NCBI GenBank assembly: GCA_004297395.1
Contig: SCUO01000093.1
Span: forward strand, 186,001-250,000
Length of the DNA stretch: 64,000 nt
Direction of reading: 5' to 3'
Origin: Chloroflexota bacterium
Lineage (GTDB): Bacteria; Chloroflexota; Limnocylindria; Limnocylindrales; CSP1-4
The notes under the pieces were generated by a model. It made no database searches, was not told the DNA's origin, and saw only the letters and a list, made by a program, of their open reading frames with translations. Position 1 is the first letter of the stretch, and each line of letters opens with the position of its first letter. This document shows positions 1-10,988 of this stretch, in pieces. A program made the translations under genes and the position numbers.

Positions 1-656
1 ACGTGGCCCTCGCCCAGGTTGCGGTCGGCCACGATCCGCGCCAGCGCCCCGAGCCGGTCCAGCCCGTCGCCCGACCACGCCGACCCGTCCACCACCAGGC
101 GATCCGACATCTCGAGGAGCTCCAGCGCCGCCGGGGCGGCCAGGGGCGGGTCGCCTGGCCACCACAGCGTCACCGGCAGGTCGTGGATGAGGAGCGGCGC
201 GACGATCGCCGAGAGGTGTCGTCCGCACTCACCGCCGGCCGACAGGGCGATGAGCTCGGCGCAGGTCTCGGCCGCGTCGGCCCGGGGCAGGACGCAATGG
301 GCCTGGATCCGGGCATCCACCCACGACGGGCCGTCGGGATCGACGCTCGAGACGATCAGGGTCCGCGACGGGTGCCGCCCGGCGAGCATCTGGATCACGG
401 CCGCGGCGTGCTCGCCGATCTCGGGCCGCCGGGCGATGACCACCAGGTTCATCACGCTCGTCCGGGCGGCGACGTGGCGCTCCGGCTCGCCGTGCTCGCC
501 CTCGGTCGTGAGGGGCGCCTGGGCCCAGATCCTGGCCAGCTCGGCCTCGATCCCGTCGATCGTGCTGGTCCGCGACGACCAGCGCAGGATCGGCTGGCCC
601 ACCATCGGCGTGGTGGCGAGCGCGCCATTCGAAGCCGTCGGGGCCGGGCCGGTCAT
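1..656 (-). CDS. opcA: Glucose-6-phosphate dehydrogenase assembly protein OpcA (partial, runs off left edge)
   Basis: Manual translation of the minus strand from ATG at 654-656 gives MTGPAPTASNGALATTPMVGQPILRWSSRTSTIDGIEAELARIWAQ...MNLVVIARRPEIGEHAAAVIQMLAGRHPSRTLIV..., OpcA-like, directly downstream of zwf. Not in the supplied ORF track because it leaves the window. Confidence 0.85.
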   Translation of the reverse strand, partial: MTGPAPTASNGALATTPMVGQPILRWSSRTSTIDGIEAELARIWAQAPLTTEGEHGEPERHVAARTSVMNLVVIARRPEIGEHAAAVIQMLAGRHPSRTLIVSSVDPDGPSWVDARIQAHCVLPRADAAETCAELIALSAGGECGRHLSAIVAPLLIHDLPVTLWWPGDPPLAAPAALELLEMSDRLVVDGSAWSGDGLDRLGALARIVADRNLGEGH

Positions 657-658
657 CG

Positions 659-2278
659 TCAGATCCGTCGCCAGCGACGCCCGTCGCGCTCGATGAGCGC
701 CTCGGCAGCGTCCGGCCCCCACGTCCCGGCGGCGTAGTTCGGGAACTCCGGGGCCGGCGCGTCGAGCCACGACTCGACGATCGGGGTCGCTATGGACCAG
801 GCGGCCTCGACCTCGTCTGCCCGGGTGAAGAGCGAGGCGTCGCCGAGCATGACGTCGAGGATCAGGGTCTCGTAGGCATCGGGCGAATCGACGCTGAAGG
901 CCGAGCCGTAGGTGAAGTCCATCGTCACCGTCCGGATGTCGAGGCCCAGGCCCGGGACCTTCGAGCCGAAGCGCAGCAGGATCCCCTCGTCGGGCTGGAC
1001 CCGGATCGCGAGGAGGTTCGGCTCCGGATCCACGGCGGCGTCCCGGAACAGCCGATGCGGGACCTCCCGGAACTGGATCGCGATCTCGGTGGCTCGCTTC
1101 GGCAGGCGCTTGCCGGCCCGGAGGTAGAAGGGCACGCCGGACCAGCGCCAGTCGTCGATCTGGAAGCGGGCGGCCAGGAACGTCTCGGTCTCCGACAGCG
1201 GATCGACCTCGTGCTCCTCCCGGTAGCCCGCGACCGGCTGGGCCGAGACCCAGCCTGGCCCGTACTGGCCGCGGGCCACGTTGTGGGCGGCATCGGCCCG
1301 GGTCGGGACGGGGATGGCCCGCAGGACCTTGACCTTCTCGTCCCGCAGCGCGTCGGCCTCGAACGTCGCTGGCGGCTCCATGGCGACGAGCGTGAGGAGC
1401 TGGAGGAGGTGGTTCTGGACGACGTCGCGGGTCGCGCCGGTCTCCTCGTAGAACGAGCCCCGCTCCTCGACCCCGATCGATTCGGCCATCGTGATCTGCA
1501 CGTGGTCGACATAGCGGCGGTTCCAGAGCGGCTCGAAGATCCCGTTGCCGAACCGGAAGACCATCAGGTTGCGGACCGTCTCCTTGCCCAGGTAATGGTC
1601 GATTCGGTAGACCTGCGATTCGCGGAAGACCTTGCCGACCTCGCGATTGAGCCGCCGGGCCGAGTCGTAGTCGCGGCCGAACGGCTTCTCGATGACGATC
1701 CGGCGCCAGCCGCCGCCATGGACCTCGTGGTCCAGGCCGCAGCGGCCCAGCTGGCCCACGATGAGCGGGAAGGCGGACGGCTGGGTGGCGAGGTAGAAGA
1801 GCCGGTTGCCATGCGTCCCGTGCTCGCGGTCCATCTCGTCGAGTCGGGCCGTCAGGCGGTCGAAGGCCGCGTCGTCGGTGAAGTCGCCCTGGTGGTAGGC
1901 GATCCGGGCCAGGAACTGGCGGGCCTCCTCGGTCTCCAGCTTGACCCGACACCATTGCTCCAGCGACGCTCCGATCTCGGCCCGGAACGTCTCGTCGTCG
2001 TACGGCCGGCGACCGACCGCGACGAGCATCCAGTCCTGGGGCAGCAGGTTCGTCCGCCACAGCTGGGCCAGGGCCGGGAAGACCTTCCGGTGCGACAGGT
2101 CGCCGGTCGCCCCGAACAAAACCATGACATGGGGATCCGGGACGCGCTCCAGGCGGAGGCCCTCGCGGAGCGGATTGCCCTCCACGCGGGGGGCGTGGCG
2201 GCGCTTGCCGCTTCGCTCCAGGCGGAGCTCGCGAATCGTGCGGGGCGGGGTCCCGGGCGGGGCCGCGGTCCGGGTCAT
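659..2278 (-). CDS. zwf: Glucose-6-phosphate 1-dehydrogenase
   Basis: 539 aa; VLFGATGDLSHRKVFPAL, RIDHYLGKETVRNLMVFRFGN active-site region, full-length G6PD. Confidence 0.97.
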   Translation of the reverse strand: MTRTAAPPGTPPRTIRELRLERSGKRRHAPRVEGNPLREGLRLERVPDPHVMVLFGATGDLSHRKVFPALAQLWRTNLLPQDWMLVAVGRRPYDDETFRAEIGASLEQWCRVKLETEEARQFLARIAYHQGDFTDDAAFDRLTARLDEMDREHGTHGNRLFYLATQPSAFPLIVGQLGRCGLDHEVHGGGWRRIVIEKPFGRDYDSARRLNREVGKVFRESQVYRIDHYLGKETVRNLMVFRFGNGIFEPLWNRRYVDHVQITMAESIGVEERGSFYEETGATRDVVQNHLLQLLTLVAMEPPATFEADALRDEKVKVLRAIPVPTRADAAHNVARGQYGPGWVSAQPVAGYREEHEVDPLSETETFLAARFQIDDWRWSGVPFYLRAGKRLPKRATEIAIQFREVPHRLFRDAAVDPEPNLLAIRVQPDEGILLRFGSKVPGLGLDIRTVTMDFTYGSAFSVDSPDAYETLILDVMLGDASLFTRADEVEAAWSIATPIVESWLDAPAPEFPNYAAGTWGPDAAEALIERDGRRWRRI

Positions 2279-2295
2279 GGGGCTGCGCGCCCGGC

Positions 2296-3195
2296 CTAGC
2301 TCGACTTCACCGCGTGGCCGCCGAACTCGTTCCGGAGCGCCGCGAGGACTTTCGCGCCGTACGAATCCTCCTGGCGGGATCGGAAGCGGGTCTGCAGCGC
2401 GATCGTGATGACCGGCGCCGGGACGTCGCGATCGATGGCCTCCTGGACGGTCCAGCGGCCCTCGCCCGAATCGGCGACCCAGCCCTTGAGGTGCTCGAGG
2501 TCCTGGCCCTGGCCGGCATACGCCCGGCCGAGCAGCTCGAGCAGCCAGGACCGGACGACCGAGCCGTGCATCCAGTTGTCGGCGATCGCGGCGAGATCGA
2601 GGTCGTAGTCCGAGGCATGGAGGATCTCGAAGCCCTCGGCGTAGGCCTGCATCATCCCGTACTCGATCCCGTTGTGGATCATCTTCACGTAGTGGCCGCC
2701 ACCGGGTCCGCCGGCGTGGATGTAGCCGCCCTCAGGGGCGAGGCTGTCGAAGACAGGCTGCAGCGGCCTGACGGCCTCGGGCTCGCCCCCGACCATCAGG
2801 CAGAAGCCGTTGGCCAGGCCCCAGATCCCGCCGGAGACGCCGGCATCGACGTACCGGACGCCCTTCGCCGCCAGCTCGCCGTGGCGACGGACGTCGTCGT
2901 GGAAATTGGAATTGCCGCCATCGACGATCGTGTCGCCGGGCTCCAGGTGCTCCATGAGCTCGCGGATCTGCGCCTCGGTCGCGTCACCGGCCGGGACCAT
3001 GATCCAGGCGACCCGCGGCTTCTCGAGCTTGGCGACGAGCTCCTCGATGGAGAAGGCCGGCTCGGCGCCCTCGGTCGCGATCTCGCGGGTCTTCTCGGGG
3101 CTCCGGTTGTAGGCCACGACCTGGTGGCCATCACGGAGCAGCCGGCGGACCATGTTGCCGCCCATCCGGCCGAGGCCGATGAACCCGATGCGCAT
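2296..3195 (-). CDS. gnd: 6-phosphogluconate dehydrogenase (decarboxylating, short GndA-like form)
   Basis: 299 aa; MRIGFIGLGRMGGNMVRRL Rossmann start, VDGGNSNFHDD, GGGHYVKMIHNGIEYGMMQAYAEGF. Confidence 0.95.
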   Translation of the reverse strand: MRIGFIGLGRMGGNMVRRLLRDGHQVVAYNRSPEKTREIATEGAEPAFSIEELVAKLEKPRVAWIMVPAGDATEAQIRELMEHLEPGDTIVDGGNSNFHDDVRRHGELAAKGVRYVDAGVSGGIWGLANGFCLMVGGEPEAVRPLQPVFDSLAPEGGYIHAGGPGGGHYVKMIHNGIEYGMMQAYAEGFEILHASDYDLDLAAIADNWMHGSVVRSWLLELLGRAYAGQGQDLEHLKGWVADSGEGRWTVQEAIDRDVPAPVITIALQTRFRSRQEDSYGAKVLAALRNEFGGHAVKSS

Positions 3196-3365
3196 GTCGT
3201 GGGCCTCCGGTGGAGCTGGGTCTGGCCGCGGGTCGGGCCGAGGTTCCGCCCGCCCAGTCTACCGGGCGAGGTGGAGGCACCGGCGATGCGCATGGCGCGG
3301 GTCGGGCACTGCTACGCTGCCCGCGACGGCGTCCCGGGGAGGTGGTGGTGGCTCGCGATCCGCTC

Positions 3366-4673
3366 ATGGAGCTGGCCGACCGGCACCTGATCCGCTACGT
3401 GCCGGGATTTGCCCCGTTCCTCGTGGAGCGAGCCCGGGGGAGCTGGGTCTGGGACCGGGACGGCAACCGCGTGCTCGACTTCACGAGCGGCCAGATCTGC
3501 AGCACGATCGGCCATAACCACCCGCGGATCGTCGAGGCGATCCGGAGCGCCTGCGACCGGGTCCTGCACCTGAACAGCTGGATGCTCTCCGAGGAGGTCG
3601 TCCGGCTGGCGGCGCGACTCGCCGAGCTGCTGCCCGCGCCGCTCTCGAAGGCGATCATCCTGAACACGGGCTCCGAGGCGAACGAGATCGCGATGCGCAT
3701 CGCGAAGCTCGCCACCGGCCGGTTCCGGGTTGCCGGGCTGGACCAGAGCTTCCACGGGCTCACGGCCGGCGCCGCGTCGGTGACCTGGTCGGTGGGCCGG
3801 TCCGGCTACGGCCCACAGCTGCCGGGGACCGTCATGATCCCGGCGCCGTACGCCTACCGCTGCCCGGTCAAGCAGCTGGACGGCGGCGTTCCGGGTTGCG
3901 ACCCGTGTGACAGGTCGTGCCTGGAGCGGGGGTTCGAAGCGCTCTTGGCGGATGGCGACGCCCCGCTGGCGGCCACGATCGCCGAGCCGGTCCTCTCCGC
4001 CGGCGGGGTGATCGACCCGCCGCCCGGCTACCTCGCGAGGCTCGCGGAGCTCACCCGGGCCAGCGGCGGCCTGCTCATCGTCGATGAGGCACAGACCGGC
4101 TTCGGGCGGCTCGGGACGATGTTCGGGTTCGAGCAGGACGGGATCGTGCCGGACATCGTCACCGTTTCCAAGACGCTCGGCGGCGGCCTGCCGATCGCGG
4201 CGACGATCATCAGCCCCGAGCTCGAGGAGGCGATCGTCGCCAGGGGCTTCGTCCACGTGACGAGCCATGTCAGCGATCCGCTCCCGGCAGCAGTCGGGCT
4301 GGCCGTCATCGACGTCGTGGTCGGCGAGCGGTTGCCCGAGCGCGCCGCGGCGATGGGAGCCCGGCTGCGGGCCGGGCTCGACGAGCTCGCGACGCGCCAT
4401 CCGCTGATCGGCGACGTGCGCGGCCGCGGGCTGCTGGTCGGGGTCGAGCTGGTCACGGACGGCGTCACCCGCGAGCCGGCCGACGACCTCGGCGCGCTCG
4501 CGACCGATGCGTGCCTCTCCCGCGGGCTGTCGATGAACATCGTCCGTCACGTGGGGGCGAACAGCGTCTGGCGGATCGCGCCGCCGCTCACCGTTTCGGA
4601 GGACGAGATCGACCTCGCCCTGTCGATCATGGACGACAGCCTCAGCGCAGTGGTCGCCTCGGCGGCGGTCTAG
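3366..4673 (+). CDS. Class III PLP aminotransferase, 2,2-dialkylglycine decarboxylase-like
   Basis: FLVERARGSWVWDRDGNRVLDFTSGQICSTIGHNHPRIVEAI, LLIVDEAQTGFGRLGTMFGFEQDGIVPDIVTVSKTLGGGLPIAA; closely resembles DgdA-type enzymes. The supplied ORF starts at 3210, but alignment logic favours a start near 3342 (GTG) or 3366 (ATG). Confidence 0.8.
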   Translation: MELADRHLIRYVPGFAPFLVERARGSWVWDRDGNRVLDFTSGQICSTIGHNHPRIVEAIRSACDRVLHLNSWMLSEEVVRLAARLAELLPAPLSKAIILNTGSEANEIAMRIAKLATGRFRVAGLDQSFHGLTAGAASVTWSVGRSGYGPQLPGTVMIPAPYAYRCPVKQLDGGVPGCDPCDRSCLERGFEALLADGDAPLAATIAEPVLSAGGVIDPPPGYLARLAELTRASGGLLIVDEAQTGFGRLGTMFGFEQDGIVPDIVTVSKTLGGGLPIAATIISPELEEAIVARGFVHVTSHVSDPLPAAVGLAVIDVVVGERLPERAAAMGARLRAGLDELATRHPLIGDVRGRGLLVGVELVTDGVTREPADDLGALATDACLSRGLSMNIVRHVGANSVWRIAPPLTVSEDEIDLALSIMDDSLSAVVASAAV

Positions 4674-4718
4674 GCCCGACGCGGCAGTTCCTTGCAGCCG
4701 GGCCCCAGCTGCCCGTCG

Positions 4719-6446
4719 TCAGCCGCCGAGCGCTCTCGCGAAGGCGCGCTCGAGGGTGGCCAGGTCGGCCGCCGCGTCACGACCGAGCCGGAGCCTGAGC
4801 ACCGGCAGGCCGGCCGCGTGGAGCGCCTCGGCGTCGCCCTGGGCCTGGGCATCGATGAGCCGGCCGAAGGTGTAGGGCCAGCCGGTGATCTGGAGATCCT
4901 GGGTGTGCTCGGCGGTCAGCTGGAGGAACCAGCCGATCGGGGCGCCGCCCTTGTGCAGCTGGCCGGTGGAATGCAGGAAGCGGGGCCCGTAGCCAACGGT
5001 CGTCGCCCAGCCGGTCCGGTCCCGGACGAGCGCCCGCAGGCGCCGGAATGCCGCGTCCCGCTCCGTCGTCGGCGCGATGAACGCCTGGATCGCCACGTAC
5101 CGGCCGGGCTTCGCCCCCCGGATGCTCGCCCGAATGGCGTCGACCAGGGCGTCCTCGCCGAGCTCCTCGATCCAGATGACCTCAGGCCCCGCCTCCTCGG
5201 CGGCCCGCGCCGCGACGTCGGTGCCCTCGACGACGCCCACCGCCTCGGCCGCGAGGACGTTGCGGGTCCGGGCCTTGGCATCCTCGACGTTGGGCTGGTC
5301 GAAGGGGTCGATGCCCAGGACCGCCCCGGCGATCGCGGTCGCGACCTCCCAGCGCACGAACTCGGCGCCGATGTCCATCGGGTCGTCCAGGATGATCCTG
5401 ATGACCGGATGGCCGGCCGTCCCCAGGGCATCCATCCGCCCGCGGGAGGGATCCGGCTGGCCCGCCAGGCCGATCCCGACGAAGACACGATCGGTCCCGT
5501 AGGCCCCCGGATCGCCGAGTGGCTCGCCATCGACGGGCACGATCCCGACGCCGTGCTTGCCGGTCGACTCGGCGACCAGCTGCTCGGCCCAGGCCCCGAA
5601 GCCGGCGAGCGTCGGGTCGGCGATGAACGTCAGCTTGTCGCGCCCGGCCCGGGCGAGCTCGCCCAGGGCCAGGCCCAGGCGGAGCCCGGGGTTCTGGTCC
5701 GGGTTCGGCTCGCGGCAGGCGGCGAGCATCGTCGACGCCGAGGTCAGCAGGGCGTCGAGATCGAGGCCGATGAGCGAGGCCGGGACCAGCCCGACGTACG
5801 ACAGCGCCGAGTAGCGCCCGCCGATGTCGGGCGGGTTGAGGAACACCTCCCGGAGCTGATCGTGATGGGGGATGGCGGCGACGCTCCGCCCCGGATCCGT
5901 GATCGCGACGACGAACTCGCCCGGCTGCTGGTCAGACATCGCGGCCTCGAGGGCGGCATCGATCCGGGCCCAGGCGTCGGCCAGGAAGGCCAGCGGCTCG
6001 GTCGTCGTCCCGGACTTGGAGGCCACGATCCAGAGGGTCGACAGCGGGTCGAGGTCGTCGAGGAGCGCGTCGACGGCCTCGGGGTCCGTGGAATCGAGGA
6101 CCCGCAGGTCGAGGTAGCCCTCGGCTGTGCCGAAAGTCCGGTGGAGGACCTCCGGGGCCAGGCTGGAGCCGCCCATGCCCATGACGACCGCGGTCCTGAA
6201 CCCGGCCACCCGGATGCCGTCGCCGAAGCCCTCGAGGGCCGCGATCTGGTCGGTGAAGTGGGCTGGAGCGTCGAGCCAGCCGAGGCGGTCGGCGATCGCT
6301 GCCTGGACGATCGGGTCGTCGGTCCAGAGGCTCGGGTCGCGATCCATGAGCCGGCGCGCCCAGTCGTCGCGCCGGGCGTGCTCGATGACCGCGGCGAGGC
6401 GGGCCTCGTCGGCCGGGGCCAGGCGCAGCTCGAACGACGCGCTCAT
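4719..6446 (-). CDS. pgi: Glucose-6-phosphate isomerase
   Basis: VVMGMGGSSLAPEVLHRTFG, WIVASKSGTTTEPLAFLADAW, GRYSALSYVGLVPASLIGLD. Likely start ATG 6444-6446 (MSASFELRLAPADEARL) rather than the longer ORF to 6848. Confidence 0.92.
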   Translation of the reverse strand: MSASFELRLAPADEARLAAVIEHARRDDWARRLMDRDPSLWTDDPIVQAAIADRLGWLDAPAHFTDQIAALEGFGDGIRVAGFRTAVVMGMGGSSLAPEVLHRTFGTAEGYLDLRVLDSTDPEAVDALLDDLDPLSTLWIVASKSGTTTEPLAFLADAWARIDAALEAAMSDQQPGEFVVAITDPGRSVAAIPHHDQLREVFLNPPDIGGRYSALSYVGLVPASLIGLDLDALLTSASTMLAACREPNPDQNPGLRLGLALGELARAGRDKLTFIADPTLAGFGAWAEQLVAESTGKHGVGIVPVDGEPLGDPGAYGTDRVFVGIGLAGQPDPSRGRMDALGTAGHPVIRIILDDPMDIGAEFVRWEVATAIAGAVLGIDPFDQPNVEDAKARTRNVLAAEAVGVVEGTDVAARAAEEAGPEVIWIEELGEDALVDAIRASIRGAKPGRYVAIQAFIAPTTERDAAFRRLRALVRDRTGWATTVGYGPRFLHSTGQLHKGGAPIGWFLQLTAEHTQDLQITGWPYTFGRLIDAQAQGDAEALHAAGLPVLRLRLGRDAAADLATLERAFARALGG

Positions 6447-6627
6447 CCGCGGAGCCCCGGAGCGGCGGCCAGCGAGCCAGCTCGATCCATCGCCGTCCAG
6501 TCTACGCGGGCTTGGCTGACGGGCCAGCCGGTCGGCCCGGACCGACGGTCCGATCGGCAGGCGAGGTTCGCGTCGCCGCTGGCTAGGCTGATCTCCAGCG
6601 CGTCCGAGCGAGGGAGGCAACCCGACG

Positions 6628-7266
6628 ATGACGATGCAGATGCCGCCGCCACCAGGCGAACGCCGGTCCGGGTATCCGGTCCGGGTGACGTTCGATCGAA
6701 ACCAGGAGATCAACCGACTGTGGGGCATTCCGTTCTTCGGACTGGCCCTGCGCTGGCTGCTCCTCATCCCGCACTTCCTGGTCCTGATGGTCCTCGGGAT
6801 CGTGAGCGGCCTCTCCATCCTCGTGACCTGGATTCCGGTCCTGTTCACCGGCCGGTTTCCCGAGTGGGCGCTCGACCTGTACGAGCTGACTTATCGCTGG
6901 TTCGTCCGGGTCTCGGCCTACTTCCTCCTCATGACCGACGTCTATCCGCCGTTCTCGGGCGATGCGCCGTACCCGGTCGACGTGACCATCGACGCTCCGC
7001 GCGAGATCAACCAGCTGTGGGGCATTCCATTCCTGGGGCTGTGGGTCCGGGGCCTGCTCACCATCCCGCAGGCCATCGTGCTCTTCTTCCTCGGCGTCGC
7101 CATCGGCTTCGCGATGCTCGTCACCTGGCTGCCGGTGCTCGTCAACGGCCGCTTCCCGCAGCTCGGCTACGACCTGTTCGGTGGCTACCTGCGGCTCTCG
7201 ACCCAGGTCTCGATCTGGACGCTCCTCGTGCCGGTGCCGTACCCGCCGTTCGTCCCGACCGAATAG
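6628..7266 (+). CDS. DUF4389-type membrane protein with two tandem copies of the domain
   Basis: INRLWGIPFFGLALRWLLLIPHFLVL...VYPPFSGDAPYPVDVTIDAPREINQLWGIPFLGLWVRGLLTIPQAIVLFFL; repeated INxLWGIPFxGLxxR motif and TM segments. Confidence 0.8.
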   Translation: MTMQMPPPPGERRSGYPVRVTFDRNQEINRLWGIPFFGLALRWLLLIPHFLVLMVLGIVSGLSILVTWIPVLFTGRFPEWALDLYELTYRWFVRVSAYFLLMTDVYPPFSGDAPYPVDVTIDAPREINQLWGIPFLGLWVRGLLTIPQAIVLFFLGVAIGFAMLVTWLPVLVNGRFPQLGYDLFGGYLRLSTQVSIWTLLVPVPYPPFVPTE

Positions 7267-7311
7267 CCCGGACGCCTGCATCCGGCCGGCGCTCGGTCGC
7301 AGCCGGCCCGC

Positions 7312-7782
7312 CTACCCGGCGTCCTTGCCCTCGGACTCCATCGCCAGGACCTTGTCGAGACGGCGCCGATGGCGCGGCTCGCCTGAGAACGTCGCGGCCA
7401 GGAAGACCACGGCGCACTCGAAGGCCGGCTCGGGGCCGATGACCCGGGCGCCCAGGGTCAGGACGTTCATGTCGTCGTGCTCGACGCCCTGGTGGGCCGA
7501 GTAGGTGTCGTGGCAGACGGCGGCCCGGACGCCCCGGATCTTGTTGGCCGCCACGGACGCGCCGACGCCCGAGCCGCAGATGAGGATGCCGCGGTCGGCC
7601 GCGCCGTCGCGGATGGCGTGGCCAAGGCGGCGGGCGAAGTCCGGGTAGTCGTCGTTGGGGTCAGAGCCGTCGCCGCCGAGGTCGATGAGCTCGTGGCCCA
7701 ACGCGGCCGCGCCGCCGAGCCGGCGGAGGAGCTCCGCCTTCAGGCCCGCGCCGGCATGGTCGGCCGAAAACGCGACCCGCAT
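7312..7782 (-). CDS. rpiB: Ribose-5-phosphate isomerase B
   Basis: [19 protein letters not shown]...[13 protein letters not shown]...[51 protein letters not shown]. Start ATG at 7780-7782, embedded in the longer ORF 7312..8628. Confidence 0.95.
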   Translation of the reverse strand: MRVAFSADHAGAGLKAELLRRLGGAAALGHELIDLGGDGSDPNDDYPDFARRLGHAIRDGAADRGILICGSGVGASVAANKIRGVRAAVCHDTYSAHQGVEHDDMNVLTLGARVIGPEPAFECAVVFLAATFSGEPRHRRRLDKVLAMESEGKDAG

Positions 7783-7798
7783 CGTCCGGACCCTCCGC

Positions 7799-9985
7799 TC
7801 AGCTGTGGCCGGGATCGCTGCCCGGCGTCCGGTCGACGCCGGCGCTGCCCGCCGGGATGGAGGGATGGCCGCCGCCGTCACCGGCGTGCGCCGCGGCCCG
7901 ATGGTGGTCGCCGGTCGGGGCGGGCAGATGGCCCGGCTCGAGGGTCGGCTGGGGGCCGTGGATCGAGCCGTCCAGGACGCCTCGCGCCACCGCCACGACG
8001 CGGTCCACGGTGAACCCGAATCGCTCGAAGATCGTGCCGGCCGGGGCGCTCGCCCCGAAGTGGTCGAGACCGACGATCGCGCCGCGATCGCCGACCCAGC
8101 GCTCCCAGCCGAGGGACACGCCGGCCTCCACGGCGACGCGCGCGGTGACGTCTCGCGGCAGCACCACCTCGCGGTAGGAGGCGTCCTGGGCCTCGAAGCG
8201 CTCCCAGCAGGGGAGGGACACGACCCGCGCGGCCACGCCGCTTGCCTCGAGCACCTCGCCCGCCTTGAACGCGAGCTGGAGCTCCGAGCCCGTCCCGATG
8301 AGGATGATCTCGGGCCGGCCACCCGACGCCTCGCGGAGGACATAGCCGCCGCGGCGGAGGCCCTCGCGGGCCAGCTCGGCCGTGCCCGCGAGCGTCGGCA
8401 GCTTCTGGCGCGTGAGCGCCAGCGCGACCGGGCCGGACGGGTCGTCGGGATGCCGCTCCGCGGCCAGGGCCCACGCCGCCGCGGCCTCGTTGGCGTCGCC
8501 GGGACGGACGAACCACAGGTTCGGGATCGCCCGCAGCGCGGCGTAGTGCTCGACCGGCTGGTGGGTCGGACCGTCCTCGCCCAGGCCCACCGAGTCGTGG
8601 GTCCAGACGTAGACGACATGGAGCCCACTCAGGGCCGCCAGCCGGACCGAGCCCCGCATGTAGTCGCTGAAAGTGAGGAACGTCCCGGCGAAGGGCAGGA
8701 ATCCGCCGTGGTAGGCGATCCCGTTGGCGACGCCGCCCATGGCGTGCTCTCGGACGCCGAAGCGGAGGTTCCGGCCGGCCTCGCCGGCCTGGAAGTCGCC
8801 GCCGCCCTTGACGTCGGTGAGGTTCGATTCGGACAGGTCGGCCGCGCCACCGAGGAGCTCGGGCAGGGTCGCCCCGAGGGCCTGGATCGCGTCCTGGCCG
8901 GCGTTGCGGGTCGCGACCTCGTCGCCGGCTGTGTACGTCTTCAGGGTCGCGTCCCAGGCATCGGGGAGCGCCCGCCGCAGGACCCGCCGCTTGAACTCGG
9001 CGGCGAGCTCGGGCTGCTCGGCCTTGTAGCGATCCCACGTCCCGTGCCAGGCCTCGTGAAGGGCCTCGCCGGCCGGGATCGCGGCTCGGAACAGGGCCAG
9101 GGCCTCGGGCGGCTCGGCGAACGTCTGGTCCGGATCCCAGCCGTAGGCTTCCTTCGCGAGCCGGACCTCGTCCGGGCCGAGCGGCGAGCCGTGGGCCTTC
9201 TGGGTGTCCTGCTTGTTGGGGCTGCCGAAGCCGATGTGGGTCCGAACGGCGACGATCGACGGCCGGTCGTCGGCCCGGGCGGCCTCGATGGCCCGGCTGA
9301 TCGCCTCGACGTCGTTGCCGTCCTCGACTCGCTGAACCTGCCAGCCGTAGGCCTCGAACCGGGCCAGGACGTCCTCCGACCAGGCCATGTCGGTCGGGCC
9401 GTCGAGCTGGATGTGGTTGTCGTCGTAGAGCACGACGAGCTTGCCGAGCCGGAGGTGGCCGGCGAGGCTCGCCGCCTCGGACGCGATGCCCTCCTGGAGG
9501 TCACCGTCGCTGGCGATCACGTACGTCCAGTGGTCGACGAGCTCGAGGCCTGGCCGGTTGAACTCGGCCGCCAGGCGGCGCTCGGCGATCGCCATCCCGA
9601 CGGCGTTCGTGAAGCCCTGGCCGAGCGGCCCGGTGGTCGCCTCGACGCCCGGGGTCAGTCCGTACTCCGGGTGGCCCGGCGTCTTCGAGCCCCACTGCCG
9701 GAACTGCTTCAGGTCGTCGAGCGAGACGTCGTAGCCGGTGAGGTGGAGGAGCGAGTAGAGGAGCATCGAGGCGTGCCCCGCCGACAGCACGAAGCGGTCG
9801 CGGTCTGGCCAGTGAGCGTGCGTGGGGGCATGGCGCAGGAAGCGCGTCCAGAGCGCGTAGGCCATCGGCGCCGCGCCCATCGGCGCACCCGGGTGGCCCG
9901 AGTTCGCCTTCTGGACGCCGTCGATCGAGAGCGTCCGGATCGTGTTGATCGCGAGAAGCTCGAGTTCCACGGAGGGAGGGTTCAT
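7799..9985 (-). CDS. tkt: Transketolase
   Basis: [33 protein letters not shown]...[65 protein letters not shown]. Start ATG 9983-9985. Confidence 0.97.
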   Translation of the reverse strand: MNPPSVELELLAINTIRTLSIDGVQKANSGHPGAPMGAAPMAYALWTRFLRHAPTHAHWPDRDRFVLSAGHASMLLYSLLHLTGYDVSLDDLKQFRQWGSKTPGHPEYGLTPGVEATTGPLGQGFTNAVGMAIAERRLAAEFNRPGLELVDHWTYVIASDGDLQEGIASEAASLAGHLRLGKLVVLYDDNHIQLDGPTDMAWSEDVLARFEAYGWQVQRVEDGNDVEAISRAIEAARADDRPSIVAVRTHIGFGSPNKQDTQKAHGSPLGPDEVRLAKEAYGWDPDQTFAEPPEALALFRAAIPAGEALHEAWHGTWDRYKAEQPELAAEFKRRVLRRALPDAWDATLKTYTAGDEVATRNAGQDAIQALGATLPELLGGAADLSESNLTDVKGGGDFQAGEAGRNLRFGVREHAMGGVANGIAYHGGFLPFAGTFLTFSDYMRGSVRLAALSGLHVVYVWTHDSVGLGEDGPTHQPVEHYAALRAIPNLWFVRPGDANEAAAAWALAAERHPDDPSGPVALALTRQKLPTLAGTAELAREGLRRGGYVLREASGGRPEIILIGTGSELQLAFKAGEVLEASGVAARVVSLPCWERFEAQDASYREVVLPRDVTARVAVEAGVSLGWERWVGDRGAIVGLDHFGASAPAGTIFERFGFTVDRVVAVARGVLDGSIHGPQPTLEPGHLPAPTGDHHRAAAHAGDGGGHPSIPAGSAGVDRTPGSDPGHS

Positions 9986-10049
9986 CGCGAGGATCGTACC
10001 GGTCGCGGCGTCCGGCCGCGCAGCCGGCGCGACCCGATACCATCGCAGC

Positions 10050-10988
10050 GTGGCACCGTCGACCTCGAAGCCTCGCGTCCTCGTCCTCGGGGACCTCGTC
10101 CTCGACGTCGTCCTCTCGCCCGAGCGACCGATCGAGAGCGGAACCGACGTTCCCGGCACGGTCGGCATTCGCCAGGGTGGATCGGCCGCGAACACCGCTC
10201 GCTGGCTGGCCCGGCTCGGCATCGATACCCAGCTCGTCTGCGCCGTCGGGCGCGATGGCGCCGGGCGATCGCTCGTGGTCCAGGCCGGCAACGACGGGGT
10301 CCGCGTCCGGGCAGCCCGCGTCGCCGGCCAGCGGACGGGCCGGATCGGGGTCATCGTCGCGCCCGGTGGGGAGCGCTCGTTCGTGGCCGACCGTCGGGCG
10401 GCCCTGGCCCTGGCTCCGGACCACCTCCGGCCCGAGTGGTTCGCGCACCTGGACCTCATCCACGTCCCGGGCTACTCGCTCATGGGCGAGCCGATCGCGA
10501 CCACCGCCCGGACGGCGGTTCGGATGGCCCGATCCGGTGGGGCCCAGGTCTCCTGCGATCTCTCCTCGATCGGGCCGCTCCTGGCGCAGGGGCGGCGGGC
10601 GGCCCGCGAGCTCATCGCCTCGGTCGAGCCGGACATCCTGTTCGCCACCGAGACCGAGGCCCAGGCGTTCCTGGGCCGCCATGCCGCGGACGACCTGCTC
10701 GAGCACGCCGCGATCGTCGTCATCAAGCGTGGCGCCCGCGGAGCGCGGGTGCTGGCCCGAGAACCCGATGGCAGCGCCCTCCGCTTCGATGTCGCCACGG
10801 CCCACGTCAGCACCGTCGACACGACCGGCGCCGGGGATGCGTTCAGCGCCGGGTTCCTGGCCGGCTGGCTGACGTCCCGGGCGGCCGGCCGTACCATCCC
10901 CGATGCGCTCCATCGGGCCACCGTCGCAGGACATCGCGCCGCCGCCCGCCAGCTGGTCGTCACCAAGCAGGAGCTCCCACCCGGATGA
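10050..10988 (+). CDS. PfkB-family carbohydrate/nucleoside kinase; candidate pseudouridine kinase from linkage to psuG
   Basis: [17 protein letters not shown]...[15 protein letters not shown]...[25 protein letters not shown] start at 10050; ATGA overlap with psuG. Confidence 0.85.
   Translation: MAPSTSKPRVLVLGDLVLDVVLSPERPIESGTDVPGTVGIRQGGSAANTARWLARLGIDTQLVCAVGRDGAGRSLVVQAGNDGVRVRAARVAGQRTGRIGVIVAPGGERSFVADRRAALALAPDHLRPEWFAHLDLIHVPGYSLMGEPIATTARTAVRMARSGGAQVSCDLSSIGPLLAQGRRAARELIASVEPDILFATETEAQAFLGRHAADDLLEHAAIVVIKRGARGARVLAREPDGSALRFDVATAHVSTVDTTGAGDAFSAGFLAGWLTSRAAGRTIPDALHRATVAGHRAAARQLVVTKQELPPG

Noticed and set aside
4692-7442. 916-aa plus-strand ORF
   Set aside because: Antisense to pgi and out of frame with the DUF4389 gene; compositionally biased with no recognisable motif.
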